A stretch of DNA of 64,000 nucleotides from NCBI GenBank assembly GCA_031761405.1, contig JASEVX010000007.1, positions 57,334,553 to 57,398,552 on the forward strand, in the 5' to 3' direction. The translations under genes were made by a program, and so were the position numbers. Below the pieces are notes generated by a model. That model saw only the letters and a list, made by a program, of their open reading frames with translations, did not search any database and had not been told where the DNA came from. This DNA comes from Serripes groenlandicus (Eukaryota > Mollusca > Bivalvia > Cardiida > Cardiidae). Every line of letters begins with the position of its first letter. The stretch's first letter is position 1. This document shows positions 33,439-43,690 of this stretch, piece by piece.

Positions 33439-33754
33439 CCATTTCCCTCATACAGGCGACACTTGACGCTTTCTGCAGCAGATGACTTTTAGGAACGTTG
33501 TGGGAAAAGGGATAATTGTTTAAAACATTGCCGACGCTGGCTACTGACATGGGTGTGTTCGAATTGTGTTTTATGACGCTTTCAACAGTATTCACTGAGT
33601 TCACGGTGTTTTCTGGATGAATTACTAGTATAGAGTGGGACAAATTGAGACAAAAAAGAGAAATTGCTTACTATGAACAATTTCTCCATTTTTGTCAAAA
33701 TATGTTCAGAACTCGTTGCAAAGGCGTCAAAAAACGTCTGTATGTGGGAAAGGG
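33439..33754. mobile_element. M1, TTAA on both sides, carrying a SINE fragment
   Basis: TTAA at 33435-33438 and 33755-33758. Ends CCATTTCCCTCATAC and GTATGTGGGAAAGGG. At 316 bp it is about 90 bases longer than usual. The extra sequence (about 33560-33630) contains TTTTATGACGCTTTCAACAG and TCACGGTGTTTTCTGG, an inverted SINE-A tail. Confidence 0.8.
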
Positions 33755-33893
33755 TTAAATATATAAACAATGATTACGAAATAAGAAGTTTGATTGAATC
33801 CATAAATAGAGAATTTTATGATATAGTTTGTTATAAGGACAATTTTAAATCTGAGACACAAATAATGATAATGAATAACATTTGAGCCGTCCA

Positions 33894-34145
33894 GCAAGAA
33901 AACCAACATTGTGGACTTTGCGTAAAGTATTGACCCGGATCAGCATAAGCGTGCCGCGCCGGCTTACCCGGCTAGAAACTTTTCGCCTCCTGTTGGTTTT
34001 CTGTTTCAGGAATTATTACTGTATACCTCTATGCCTCTGAGACGGAATGTGTCGAACCGGATCTGTCTGCGCGGACTGCGCAGGCTGATCTGGGTCGATA
34101 CATTACGCACAGGCCATAACGTTGGTTTTTCTCTCGGGACGGCTC
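33894..34145. mobile_element. M2, complete 252-bp copy
   Basis: GAGCCGTCCAGCAAGAAAAC and CTCTCGGGACGGCTC form the ends. The interior GCGTGCCGCGCCGGCTTACC, TGAGACGGAATGTGTCG and GCGCGGACTGCGCAGGC is typical. Flanks ACATTT and ATTTAT share ATTT, a possible short target duplication. Confidence 0.88.
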
Positions 34146-34227
34146 ATTTATATAATAAAAACAGACTTGTGTATCTCACAATCTTAATGACGCTTATGGC
34201 CTAGCGATGTGGGGGTCTTACATGTAG

Positions 34228-34530
34228 CCCCTTTCCAACATACAGCAAACCTGCAGCGAGACAACTTTGAAAACATTCTGGCAAAATTTTCAAAAATATC
34301 CATTTATGAAAATTAATTATTCAATCTTTCAATTATAGAGAGTTTGTATATTTTTTAGTAAATGTCTTCAAAGTCGTCTGCTGCAGATTGTGCTGCATGT
34401 CGTAAAGGACTTTCCTTAACAAGACGACGAGTTCGATGCCACTTCAATACTAAACAACATAAGAAAACATTGTGGAGACAAGAACCTCCTCATCACGAGA
34501 AAATTCTCCTTTATCCACAATGTACTCTTG
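34228..34530. repeat. M1, degraded
   Basis: The left end CCCTTTCCAACATACAGC, then CTGCAGCGAGACAACTTTGA, AAAGTCGTCTGCTGCAGATT and a core-like CCTCATCACGAGAAAATTCTC. The order suggests two overlapping broken copies. Confidence 0.55.
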
Positions 34531-34740
34531 TTATTTTTGTTATTTTTTATAACTCATTCCAGTGCGCACCTTCCTCTCCAGTCAACTAGTGTTTTGTTTT
34601 TATAATTTCAAAGAACCGAAATTGGGTACATGTATATCTGTATTAATTGATGGGTAGTAAGTTACACAAACAGTTATCATCTCGCAGTCTTGGATATGGG
34701 TCGTGTTTCATATTCTAAATATTATTCTGAAAACTCTTAA

Positions 34741-34779
34741 CCCTATGTTGTTGGTACTTAAAAAACCCACAACAAAGGG
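34741..34779. repeat. M3 hairpin remnant
   Basis: CCCTATGTTGTTGGTACTTA is followed by AAAAACCCACAACAAAGGG. The middle of the usual 67-base hairpin has been deleted. Confidence 0.7.
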
Positions 34780-35119
34780 TTTAAATGAGCAATAAGAAAG
34801 ATATTCATCTACGAGACAATGACCTGCTTATCTACGTTGTTGTCAGTGCCTCTGGGATAGTATTGATGGTGTCAATACACTGAATCTGAGTGTGAAATGA
34901 TCAACTTTAGCTACACATATATACATACATCGAAATAACACCATTTACATATCATTTACATTCTAGCTGTGCTCCAGGAAAGCAAAGCACAGGTAACTTT
35001 CGTCGAGTGTAGATCAAGATCAACATGCGTGTAAATACAGTTGAGTTGGGCTGAAGCTACGTTCAAGGGGCGTCTTATGTACGAGTATGAACAGACTCTG
35101 GCGAGTTGGGGGGTCTTAA

Positions 35120-35200
35120 CAGCGTCTGCGTACAGTGAAGACCCAGGAGAGTCTGTGTATCCGCATGTCTCACCAGAGCCATCACTGTCCGTCTACACGT
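35120..35200. repeat. Dispersed repeat, copy one (second at 35550-35640)
   Basis: Both copies hold CTTACAGTGAAGATCC-like sequence, AGGAGAGTCTGTG, ATCCGCA and CACCAGAGCC.TCACTGTCC-like sequence. They bracket an M2 element. Related fragments lie near 14500, 31500, 43330 and 54100. Confidence 0.7.
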
Positions 35201-35461
35201 GAGCCATCCCGTGAAAAAAAAAAATATTATGGCTTCTGCGTAATGTATCGACCCAGATCAGTCTGCGCAGTCCGCCCAGACTGATCCGGGTCGACACATT
35301 CCGTCTCATGGGATAGAAGTATAGAGTAATGATTCCTGAAACAGAAAATCGACAGGAAGCGAAAAGTGTCTACCCGGGTAAGCCTGCGCGGCATGCTTAG
35401 GCTGATCCGGGTCGATGCTTTACGCAGAGTCCACACTATTGGTTTTCTCGCGGGACGGCTC
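35201..35461. mobile_element. M2, complete 261-bp copy, reverse
   Basis: GAGCCATCCCGTGAAAAAAA at the left and TTCTCGCGGGACGGCTC at the right. The interior reads in the opposite direction to 33894 (CATTCCGTCTCATGGGATAG before ATTCCTGAAACAGAAAATCG). Confidence 0.88.
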
Positions 35462-35549
35462 TTGTAATAAACTTCTGGATGTATCTTTTGGACACAAATA
35501 ACTAGAAATCTAGCCCTATTATATTTCCTTGAATTAACGTTTTTGGGGG

Positions 35550-35640
35550 TCTTAATTGCATCTGCTTACAGTGAAGATCCAGGAGAGTCTGTGCATCCGC
35601 ACAGTTTCACCAGAGCCGTCACCGTCCGTCTAGATGTAAT
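35550..35640. repeat. Dispersed repeat, copy two
   Basis: AGTGAAGATCCAGGAGAGTC, TGTGCATCCGCACAG and TTTCACCAGAGCCG, close to the copy at 35120-35200. The surrounding text (CTAGAAATCTAGCCC) is also shared between 35507 and 35674. Confidence 0.7.
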
Positions 35641-35763
35641 TAAATTATATATGTATCTTTTGACAAAATAACTAGAAATCTAGCCCCGTTAGATGTCCTT
35701 ACATTAACGTTCACATCACCCCATTTGGGTAGTCAGTAAGACAAAAGTTCTAAATAAGGGGCG

Positions 35764-36081
35764 TTTTGCATGTTCTAAAATCCTTATTTCACCTCCAAAT
35801 CATATGTTGTGGGTATTTAACTCTTGCACCGCCGAATGGTTCAAAGCAGACTCTTCCATGTTCAAAATCGGGCGTCTCAATAGTTCATGTAAACAAAGTT
35901 TGGATAATTTTGATAACTAAACGGCAAACAATGCTGATTTCAGGTGAGACAGCTCGTTACGAGCTGATTCACCTGAATCTGTATTGTTTGCCAAAAAACT
36001 CAATATTGCCTTTTTTTGGCGCTGAAAGAGTTAAAAGGATATTCTGAATGAGACGATTATGTTGAGTACCCACAACATAGG
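35764..36081. mobile_element. M3, split by an M4 insertion
   Basis: Left part (35764-35820): TTTTGCATGTTCTAAAATCC, TTATTTC, ATATGTTGTGGGTATTTAA. Right part (36031-36081): TTAAAAGGATATTCTGAATG, AGACGATTATGTTGAGTAC, CCACAACATAGG. Joined without the insert, these align with the hairpin at 41232-41298. Confidence 0.85.
35821..36030. mobile_element. M4, 210 bp, flanked by TTAA inside M3
   Basis: TTAA at 35817-35820 and 36031-36034. The ends are CTCTTGCACCGCCGAATGG and TTTGGCGCTGAAAGAG. The core is TTTCAGGTGAGACAGCTCG, TTAC, GAGCTGATTCACCTGAA with outer AAACAATGC and ATTGTTTG. The TTAA duplication with CTCTTT...AAAGAG ends fits a piggyBac-like non-autonomous element; there is no coding capacity. 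Confidence 0.9.
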
Positions 36082-37273
36082 TCCTGATATGTGCTAACAG
36101 AGATATCGTGGAAGCAATGCATTATTACTCAATCAAGTCTTCTGGCCAAAGACCCCAAATCGCCATTTTGTATTTACTTCACATAACCGGAAGTCAGATC
36201 GAACAACAACCCTTAGAGACACCCGACGGTTGGTATTTTCCTTGAGCATCGCTTATTCACACAAATAGCGCCATATTGCACTAACAAGTTATCGCATATA
36301 ATTATTTTACAATATCACTGGCCACGTTTCGTATGTTTTAACACTGAGACCGAATATCATATGTTATTGTTGTCTTTTTATATATATATAAACAATTTTA
36401 CTGTTTTTGTCATATGGATTTAGTCGTCTCATTTGCTCCAAAAAAAGCACTGTTTGTAAAAAAACACTATAAACAATCTGATACTTCAGTATAGAACCTT
36501 CGGATCTATATCACACGTTAGGTTTTGTATTCCTCCGCTGACTACCTCTCAACACGTCATTTTCTTGTAACCATGTTATAACATTCTCGAAACTTCATTT
36601 TCAACTGTAACTCAAAGTAATGATTTGATAGTGTACATGTTAGGTGAATTTGTTTTGTACACGAATTTCTGTTACGACAACAATATTTCAAATGAGAATA
36701 ATGAAAAATATCAAAAGCTGGCTCGGAACGCATCGCTGAAACTTTTCATGTTAATAAACCATTTTTTCTTCCGTCTTCATTTCCTTGTTTTTAACGTGTT
36801 TTTGTTTCGATTTGGACTTTTTTGAAACACACTCTGTTCTTTTGGTTCGATTCTACTCATTTCATTAATGTTCACGGTAAAGTCTGAATTCCACCATCGA
36901 TTCCAGGTAACTACCGGAAGATTTCCAAACGAGCACCATTTCAAAAGTGTTACCTATACTCCATATATTCGGACAATACCTGTATCCGGATATTCAACAT
37001 TTTAAAACAGTCCAGTATCCTTCAACTCAATAAATAATAACATGTCTTCACTCTGTCTAAGGGTTTCTTCGTTAGTCAAGATCATGTTAGGATAAATTTC
37101 TAGGTTTCAAGAAAACCGTAAACACTAGCTTATGAACAAGTCGTTCATTACATAAATACACGTACTCTATTTACACGTCCATATACTTCTTCGTTGTCGG
37201 TTTCGAGTTTTTATACATGATAAAGTCTTTCTTAATCTGTACACTTAAATAAAAAAAAATGTAGTTTTATGTA
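36082..37273 (-). other. 3' flank and presumed 3' UTR of the Wnt gene
   Basis: No other gene or repeat copy is recognised. From 36601 to 37273 I found no AATAAA in the minus-strand orientation. Only the weaker variants TATAAA (minus strand of 37210-37215) and CATAAA right after the stop are present, so the transcript end cannot be placed. Confidence 0.4.
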
Positions 37274-37735
37274 TTATTTACACACGTGAACGTCTTTGAC
37301 TTTTGTACATGTCTGACATTTCACTTTACAACACCACACAAACTTGCACTCGCACCTCTCGACGAACGTCTTTTTGAAGGTATTATAACCCCGCCCACAA
37401 CACATTAGATAGCAGCCGTCCATTCCGTCCGAACCTTTATTGCATTCACGACCAATTGTTCCCAATGATCCAGTATCTTTATTGGTCTCACAATAGTCGG
37501 GCGACTTGTCCAGGTATATTAAATCCTCTTTTGTAGGTTTGTTATATTTCTTGTGTTTTCGTTTAAGTTTCGTTCCCCTTTTGTTGAATTTCGACTCCAC
37601 CGCGCCATCATACCTGTCCTTCAGCCGCTCGCCGATTTCTCGAAATGCCGGAAGTTGCTGCCAGCATGTCCGTAAACTGCAAGAAGCTGACACGCCGTGA
37701 CATTTACATCGGACTTTGGCATAATTGTATACCGA
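37274..37735 (-). CDS. Wnt5-like: Last coding exon of a Wnt ligand gene, Wnt5-like (partial gene)
   Basis: This exon encodes the C-terminal 153 residues and TAA stop of a Wnt, a secreted lipid-modified ligand for Frizzled and Ror/Ryk receptors. Exon residues 10-19 are the acylation segment [10 protein letters not shown], followed by SLRTCW (20-25). Further on are [15 protein letters not shown], the [16 protein letters not shown] stretch, [37 protein letters not shown] and a final VCK. I count 16 cysteines, the number expected for this part of a Wnt. The opening SVYNYAKV, the spacing to SPDYC and the TGSLGT and GMDGC blocks fit Wnt5 better than Wnt16, Wnt2 or Wnt4, by recall and not by alignment. 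The start is set by the splice acceptor at 37736-37738. The open frame runs on to 38011, but that part has no Wnt similarity and is intron. Odd points are VSASC where VSGSC is usual and CKFVWCC where CKFHWCC is usual. Earlier exons were not found. Confidence 0.93.
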   Translation of the reverse strand, partial: SVYNYAKVRCKCHGVSASCSLRTCWQQLPAFREIGERLKDRYDGAVESKFNKRGTKLKRKHKKYNKPTKEDLIYLDKSPDYCETNKDTGSLGTIGRECNKGSDGMDGCYLMCCGRGYNTFKKTFVERCECKFVWCCKVKCQTCTKVKDVHVCK

Positions 37736-37755
37736 CTGAAATGATAAAACAATAC
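37736..37755 (-). other. 3' splice site of the Wnt last exon
   Basis: On the minus strand the bases just before the Wnt-like frame read GTTTTATCATTTCAG, a short pyrimidine-rich tract ending in CAG. The exon begins with codon TCG (Ser), so the intron is phase 0 as read here. From memory, vertebrate WNT5 genes have a junction at about the same place, just before the VYN...CKCHG segment. Confidence 0.8.
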
Positions 37756-37895
37756 ATCCATTAGTAAATATTGAACCAAACAAAATTCCATAATAACCCT
37801 TAACATTGATCCGACTATACGTGCCTATTAACAGCAGCATATCTTTATTTGAAATGATATTCGCGAACAATGCACACCAAGCCCAGTCTGCATCT

Positions 37896-38310
37896 GTTGA
37901 GCACTCTAATCTTGGTAAACATGTATATGTTGAGCATGCTAATCTTGGTAAACATGTATATGTTGAGCACCTTATTTTTTTTTCTCTCAAGTCAATATAT
38001 TTATTGATCATAAAGGCCTCCGGCCCAACATATTTTGTTATACATTCATATTACATGTTGTGTCCCCCTATTTTGTTATATGAATATTCAAAATTTGTAT
38101 AAAGGACATGATATACAAACATACAAATATTCTTTAAAGTCGTCTCGGAAATCAGAGCTCATAAGAAAGTAAAATTCGTCCAAAGATGTTCCCTTTTAAT
38201 ACCAACTTAAAAGAAATTGCTCACGTACAATAGAAAATTGTCTTAATCTAGGTACACTTGTATATGTTGAGCACGCTAATATTGGTGCTCTTGTATATAA
38301 TTTGAGCACG
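37896..38310. repeat. 33-bp minisatellite in the intron upstream of the Wnt exon
   Basis: A unit of about 33 bases (GTTGAGCA, then CTAATCTTGGTAAACATG, then TATAT) starts at 37896, 37929 and 37962. Diverged units reappear at about 38241-38305. In the minus frame continuous with the Wnt exon it gives the peptide repeat [10 protein letters not shown], which explains why the frame stays open. The array begins about 160 bases upstream of the acceptor. Confidence 0.8.
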
Positions 38311-38825
38311 CCCCAAATAACCATTAACATCTATACCATGCTTTAAACAATATTTACGAATAATTTAGACCAGATCTAAATTGCATTTACGTCCAGTCTA
38401 ATCTTTGTCTATGTTACAAGCTAAAACATATGGAGACAAATAAAAGACACAAAGTCAATGGTAAGGGCTTATTTTCAAACAAAAGCAATGTGGTTTTCCA
38501 CAAATTTAAATATGTCGTAATTGATGCGAAGATATCGACCATTATTGCGCGGTTTTTATGTATATTACGTGTAAGGACCAATTACTTCATACGTTCACAA
38601 GTGGAATACTTAAAAATGAGAGTAATAAAATTGGTTAATGGACCAGAACACCATATTTAGGTATCAAGCGCAAAATTAATTTTACATCGCTGAATGTGCA
38701 CCATTGCGGCACAAAAAAACCTTGTGACGATATGTTTCTACTCCAATAATGTTCATTTCATCTTCTACGGCAAATGACCAAATGCTTCAACTGTATGCTT
38801 CTACGTTTCTTCATAGTTTATTTTA
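38311..38825. other. Probable intron of the Wnt gene; nothing else recognised
   Basis: An open frame at 38430-38660 has no domain I know. No Wnt exon motif (such as the WxWGGCS region) was found here on the minus strand. Confidence 0.35.
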
Positions 38826-39110
38826 GTTAGCCCCGGTAGCTCAGTCGGTAGCGACTAGAGCTGTCAATCAAGGGGTTGTGAGGGCAACATTCTTTCCGAC
38901 GTTTGACAAAAAGTCACTGTGACAATCGTCATTCGTCTTCCACCAATGGGCTAACAGTCTATGTTGAAAAGCAGCCAGTTGCTTGGAAAGAATGTTGTGT
39001 GGAGTAGTGATGTGAGAAAGTCAGGAAAAACACATGAGTATGTGAACTGTTCGCCGTGATATGACTGACAAATGTTTGAAAAACGGCGTTAAACCACAAT
39101 CAATCAAACA
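38826..39110 (+). repeat. SINE-B, full length
   Basis: Head CCCCGGTAGCTCAGTCGGTA and CTGTCAATCAAGGGGTTGTG. The B box region is lost in a small deletion (GTGAGGGCAACATTC). Body GACGTTTGACAAAAAGTC, CACCAATGGGCTAAC and AGCAGCCAGTTGCTTGG; tail CGCCGTGATATGACTGAC and AACGGCGTTAAACCACAATC. Confidence 0.83.
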
Positions 39111-39334
39111 TTTATTGAACGCGACTGAGAGCCTTTATGATACTTCGTTTCTACAAAACACCATTCAACCGAATCTCGAATACAAAATGACAAATAACCG
39201 TGGTCTGTACGCCCTTCCGAATGGAACCTCGACCAGATAACAGCAATGGCTTGAGATCAGCGCCAGTCCACATATATAATGTAACGAAAATACAAATTCA
39301 TTTGTCATTTTCATTGTAGATTATATTCCGTACC

Positions 39335-39526
39335 AGAGCTCTAATAAAGAAGAGTATTTCACATCGCCAAATCCTTATTTGACCCTCAATTCCTATGTTG
39401 TGGGTACTCAAAAGAATCGTCTCAGTGAGACGATTCTTTTGAGTACCCACCACATAGGATTTAGTTGAGTCATAAGGGAGATATGGATGGGAAAAGACCT
39501 GTTCACTCTTATCTAGTCCACTGGTG
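39335..39526. mobile_element. M3, complete, with 67-bp hairpin at 39392-39458
   Basis: The arms are 33 bases each (CCTATGTTGTGGGTACTC, AAAAGAATCGTCTCA) around a single G, with one mismatch. Outer inverted ends are AGAGCTC...ATCCTTATTTGACCC on the left and GAGTCATAAGG...CTTATCTAGTCC on the right. Confidence 0.88.
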
Positions 39527-40944
39527 TACTTAGTAAACAAACAAAAAGAGGTAAGGAAATGATCTTTAAAGTCAGACGTGGTGAAATCAATTTGACTTCA
39601 ATAATGAATTTTGGTTTTAAGACCACGGGATTATTGAATTTAAATTAAAATGTATTAATGCAGTATACATATGTTAGACTTATAATTCAATTGAAAAAAG
39701 AAATTAATGGCATACAAATTTTCCGAAATATATTTGATACGTGTCAGGGAAAAACAGACCATGTAGGGAACGTTACAAACAGGGAAGACTCGGATGAGGC
39801 TATGTATACACACAGTATCATCATAGCCTGCGTATCCGTTTACATAAAACCAAGTCTTAGATGTATTTTTGACAAAAAAGTATAACATGTACTGTACATG
39901 CATCTCAAATGCTGTCTCGTTTAAACAATGGAGTCTCGTGTTTAAAACACTGGTTAATATAGTGGACTCGCGATAACTCGACGTCAAAATGGACTCATAA
40001 GTTACCTCGAGCCACCGACGTGTTCGAGCTATTGCTGGATGTATGCTAAATTAATATATATGTTGGTAGCTTCGTAATAAGTTTACAATTTGAAGTGTTT
40101 ATGACCAAATGCAAGTCAGTCATAAAACATCATACCGAGAAAAAACAGCAGCAGAAATAATGATTAGTTTTACAAGAAATGCTTCTAAGCTGTTTCGAGA
40201 TAAACGATATATTTTAATTATCACATATTCGAGTTATTGCGAGTCCACTGTATTATAAGTATATTCGACAATTTCACATTTCGCATCCGCTTCCTTCTTC
40301 AAAAGTACATATAAACACGTAACATGTGCCAGGTCTGAGTCTTCGAGCTCCGTAAATAAAAACTGGCTCCGGTTTCACAAACACTACTTAAGTTCGTACT
40401 TAGCTAAGAATATAATAAACTTCTTGAAGCGCACCCTATCATTTAATAGTGTGTTAACTCCCTAAGTATTAAATCAATTGAATGTGTTGTTTTTAAGTCC
40501 CATTTTCTTTAACAATCTTGCGTTGCGTTAGTTTCTCACAATAAATAAGGAATTATCTTCCTTAGTTGAGTAAACATTGCACCATTATCAGTTAAACAAT
40601 TGATTGAAAGCACTAAATTAAAAGTTACTGTTTTGAACTTAAATGTTAATAATACATGTAATACTCTAGATCTTAATACAAAACTGTAAGACGGGGTCCT
40701 GGTGGCTTCTCGCATGACTCCTTTATATGAAATCAAGGGCGACGTTTTTTCATCTTGTCTTAATTTTACTGATCAATGGAGTTAACACGTTTCGCATCAA
40801 TGAAATGGAAAGATAAAGACCGAAAGAAACTTTAAATAGCGGAATGGTCCACATCATGTAAAAACGGTCTTCAGCGTCACATAGTACCATACGTGAAGGC
40901 TTTAGCAAGAATGCGAAGTCGTATAATCTCATCTGATTGATTGG
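39527..40944. other. No recognisable gene
   Basis: Several short frames on both strands lack domains. No repeat family of this window was recognised. Confidence 0.35.
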
Positions 40945-41112
40945 TTGATTGATTGATTGATTGATTGTAGTTTAACGCCGTTTTTAACAATTTCTCAGAT
41001 CACGGCGGCCAGTTCACCTACTCATGTGTTTCCTGGTTTTTCTCACACCAGTACTCCACACAACAATCTTCCCAAGCAACTGACTGCTTTTCCACATAGA
41101 CTGAGCCCATCT
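40945..41112 (-). repeat. SINE-B, 3' part, reverse, with (GATT)n
   Basis: A run of GATT units (40937-40968) leads into GTAGTTTAACGCCG, TTCTCAGATCACGGCGGCC, GTTTTTCTCACACCAGTAC and CTGCTTTTCCACATAGAC. The (AATC)n tail is intact on the element's 3' side. Confidence 0.83.
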
Positions 41113-41174
41113 CATCTGAGTAATTGCTATATGTGAAGAAATATATATTTCTCAGATGCGGAATCACTATATAC

Positions 41175-41365
41175 AGAGCTCAAGATAAGTGGCATTTTTC
41201 ATGTTCTAAAATCCTTATTATACATTCAAACCCTATGTTGTGGGTACTCAAAAGAATCGTCTCACTGACACGATTCTTTTGAGTACCCACAACATAGGAT
41301 TTGGTTAAGTAATAAGAGAGATATTGTGGGGAAAAAGACCTGTTCATTCCCTCTTATCTATAGTC
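41175..41365. mobile_element. M3, complete, with 67-bp hairpin at 41232-41298
   Basis: The hairpin is CCTATGTTGTGGGTACTC, AAAAGAATCGTCTCA and its inverse, with a mismatch near the turn (GACACG). Outer ends CAGAGCTCAAGATAAG, CATGTTCTAAAATCC on the left and CCCTCTTATCTATAG on the right form a second inverted pair. Confidence 0.88.
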
Positions 41366-41635
41366 CTATGCTATAACGATACCCGGGAAAGTTATCCTCC
41401 CCATTGGAGATTTCGAAGTAGGTATATTTGACGATGGAGATTTATTAGGCAAGGGAACTTTATAAGTGCCGTAACTCAAATGTAGCGTTATTACATCGTT
41501 TATAATTTGCATGACAAAAAGACTTTCCCAACTCGGGTGGTTAGGTCTTTTAGTGCAGATTATTTCTCGCAGAATGGCCAATTCAATCCTTGCGGTTGAA
41601 AGGGTCTTTGAGGCAATCAAAAGCCGCCTATTCAT

Positions 41636-43436
41636 TCAATAATCACTTTCATATGTTTACACTTACACTTTAAAAGAATTAATCAGATTTAGTATGCATT
41701 CTTTGGGAATGTATTACAGCTATCCTCCTTTGCTATTCATTGGATTGGCTTGTAATTAATACGGAGCATAAAGCAGTCGATTTACTGTAACGCTCCTGTG
41801 TATAGACCAAAAGCCAAAAGGCAAACATTTTACTACATTAACTGTTTTTGGCAGTCAGAGGAGCAAATTTCTATAAAAATATGCAAGTATACATGTTGGC
41901 CCTTTGCCTCATACGAATTTTGAAAACATTGTGACAAAAGAGGAAATTGCCTTAGACAACTGCCGCCGATTTGTTGTATGTGGAAAAGGTTGAAAGAAGC
42001 CGCATCTGCCGATTGGGGTCTTATTGACTCTCCATCGAGTTAAAGAAACGGAGCTGTAGTTTTAGTTTTTTTTTTGTCGAAAGATGTCTTTATGACTAAA
42101 TTACGTGAAGACGGACGATATTTAAGGCTCTAGCGTGACTGTGTGGATACAGGGGCTCGCCCGAGTCTTCACTGTTAACAGCTGCATTGAAACCCCAAAT
42201 CACCTGACTCAGCACAGATGATATTATATGAGTTGTGCCAGGCATAACGGTGGCTTCTTGCACCTGTGGCTTGGGAACACCCAATAAAATAATGGCAGCC
42301 ACAGTCTGACCTTTGCCTCAACCGTAAGAGTCGGCTTAATGAGTCAGATTGCTTGGAATCAACGCATCTCTTGAGCTATAGTACGTGGGTTGGAATTGGT
42401 TTCACACCTTATATATTTTCAACTCGATGTAAATATAAATTGGGGCCAATATTAACAGCCATGTTAGCCGCGATATGACCTAAGTTATTGAAAGTGGTGT
42501 CTAATCCCAAAACCAATCAATCAATCAAGCACATGTGCATACTACATACTTTAGCAAACGTTACAACAACCTTATGACATCACTGATCTGTTTTCGTGGA
42601 AAGCATGGGATGACGTTTGGTGCCAATTGATATGGATTAGATGACTATGTGGGGTTTAATTTTAAAACTCTGCATCGACGTCATGTACAATTATACCATC
42701 GAGCCAATCCCTAAAAGCATACAGTGTCCGTCTGTGTGTCTGTATGTCAGTGTCCACCATCATGATATATACACAAATATGTAATTTCCGTCATTATATG
42801 TAGAAGCGTATTCAAACTTGGTTGTATGTCAATCCTTGTATATTGATGTCAAAATGGAGGTGAAACAAGACCACACCCTTATCGGAGGACTCGACTCACA
42901 TGTAAAGGTATGATGCAATGTGATTCGGGATTATGTTGCATGTGTGTACTGTGAAAGCTTGGATGATTTTCTTACACACGTGCAATCAAATTTCAATAAA
43001 CGACTTTGGTAAGGATCAGACAGCTTGTACGGAAATTCGACGTTCTAAGCTACGTCCTAACACAAAATATCACTGAATACCTACCTCGATATAGGTCAAA
43101 CATTTTAAACATATGCAGGCTAATTAGTAATTTAGAAATCAAATCACACCCACTACTTTGTTAACTTAATCATAATGCATGACGTAGGCAATGTGGTACA
43201 GAATCAGCCGCAAACCTAGATACTGAACTTAATTACGCTAAAATCCTGCACTGGTCGCCTACGTGTAATTGATGGCTTACAACTCTAGAAGTGTATAGCC
43301 TAACTAGTTTCTAGTCTTAGGACAACTATTATTAGTGAAGACTTAGGTAATGCTGTGAATCGTACAGTCTCACTAGTCTTCACTGTCCGCCTATACATTA
43401 TATAGACAGGAGTGTGTTTTATAACAAACATAAAAT
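41636..43436. other. No gene recognised; M1 and SINE-tail scraps
   Basis: M1 scraps lie at about 41900-41990 (TTGCCTCATACGAATTTTG, GTTGTATGTGGAAAAGG). A weak SINE tail is at about 42470-42530 (GCGATATGACCTAAG, (AATC)n). Nothing else is recognised. Confidence 0.4.
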
Positions 43437-43690
43437 GAGCCATCCCTCGAGAAAACCAACAGCATGGACACTGCGTAATGTATCGACCCAGATCGCAATC
43501 CGCGCAGGCTAATCCGAGCCGACACATTCCGTCTCAGGGGGGTAGAGGTATAGATTAATGACTCCTGAAACAGAAAATCCACAGGAGGCGAAACGTTTCT
43601 GACCGGGATAGCGTGCGCGGCATGCATGGGCTAATCAGGGTCGATACTTTACGCAGAGTCCACGCTCTTGATATTCTCGTTGAACGGCTC
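43437..43690. mobile_element. M2, complete 254-bp copy, reverse
   Basis: GAGCCATCCCTCGAGAAAAC and TCTCGTTGAACGGCTC ends; interior ACACATTCCGTCTCAGGGG and CTGAAACAGAAAATCCACAG. Confidence 0.88.

Noticed and set aside
37806..38102. Plus-strand frame with [13 protein letters not shown] repeats
   Set aside because: It is the 33-bp minisatellite on the strand opposite to the Wnt gene, within its probable intron.
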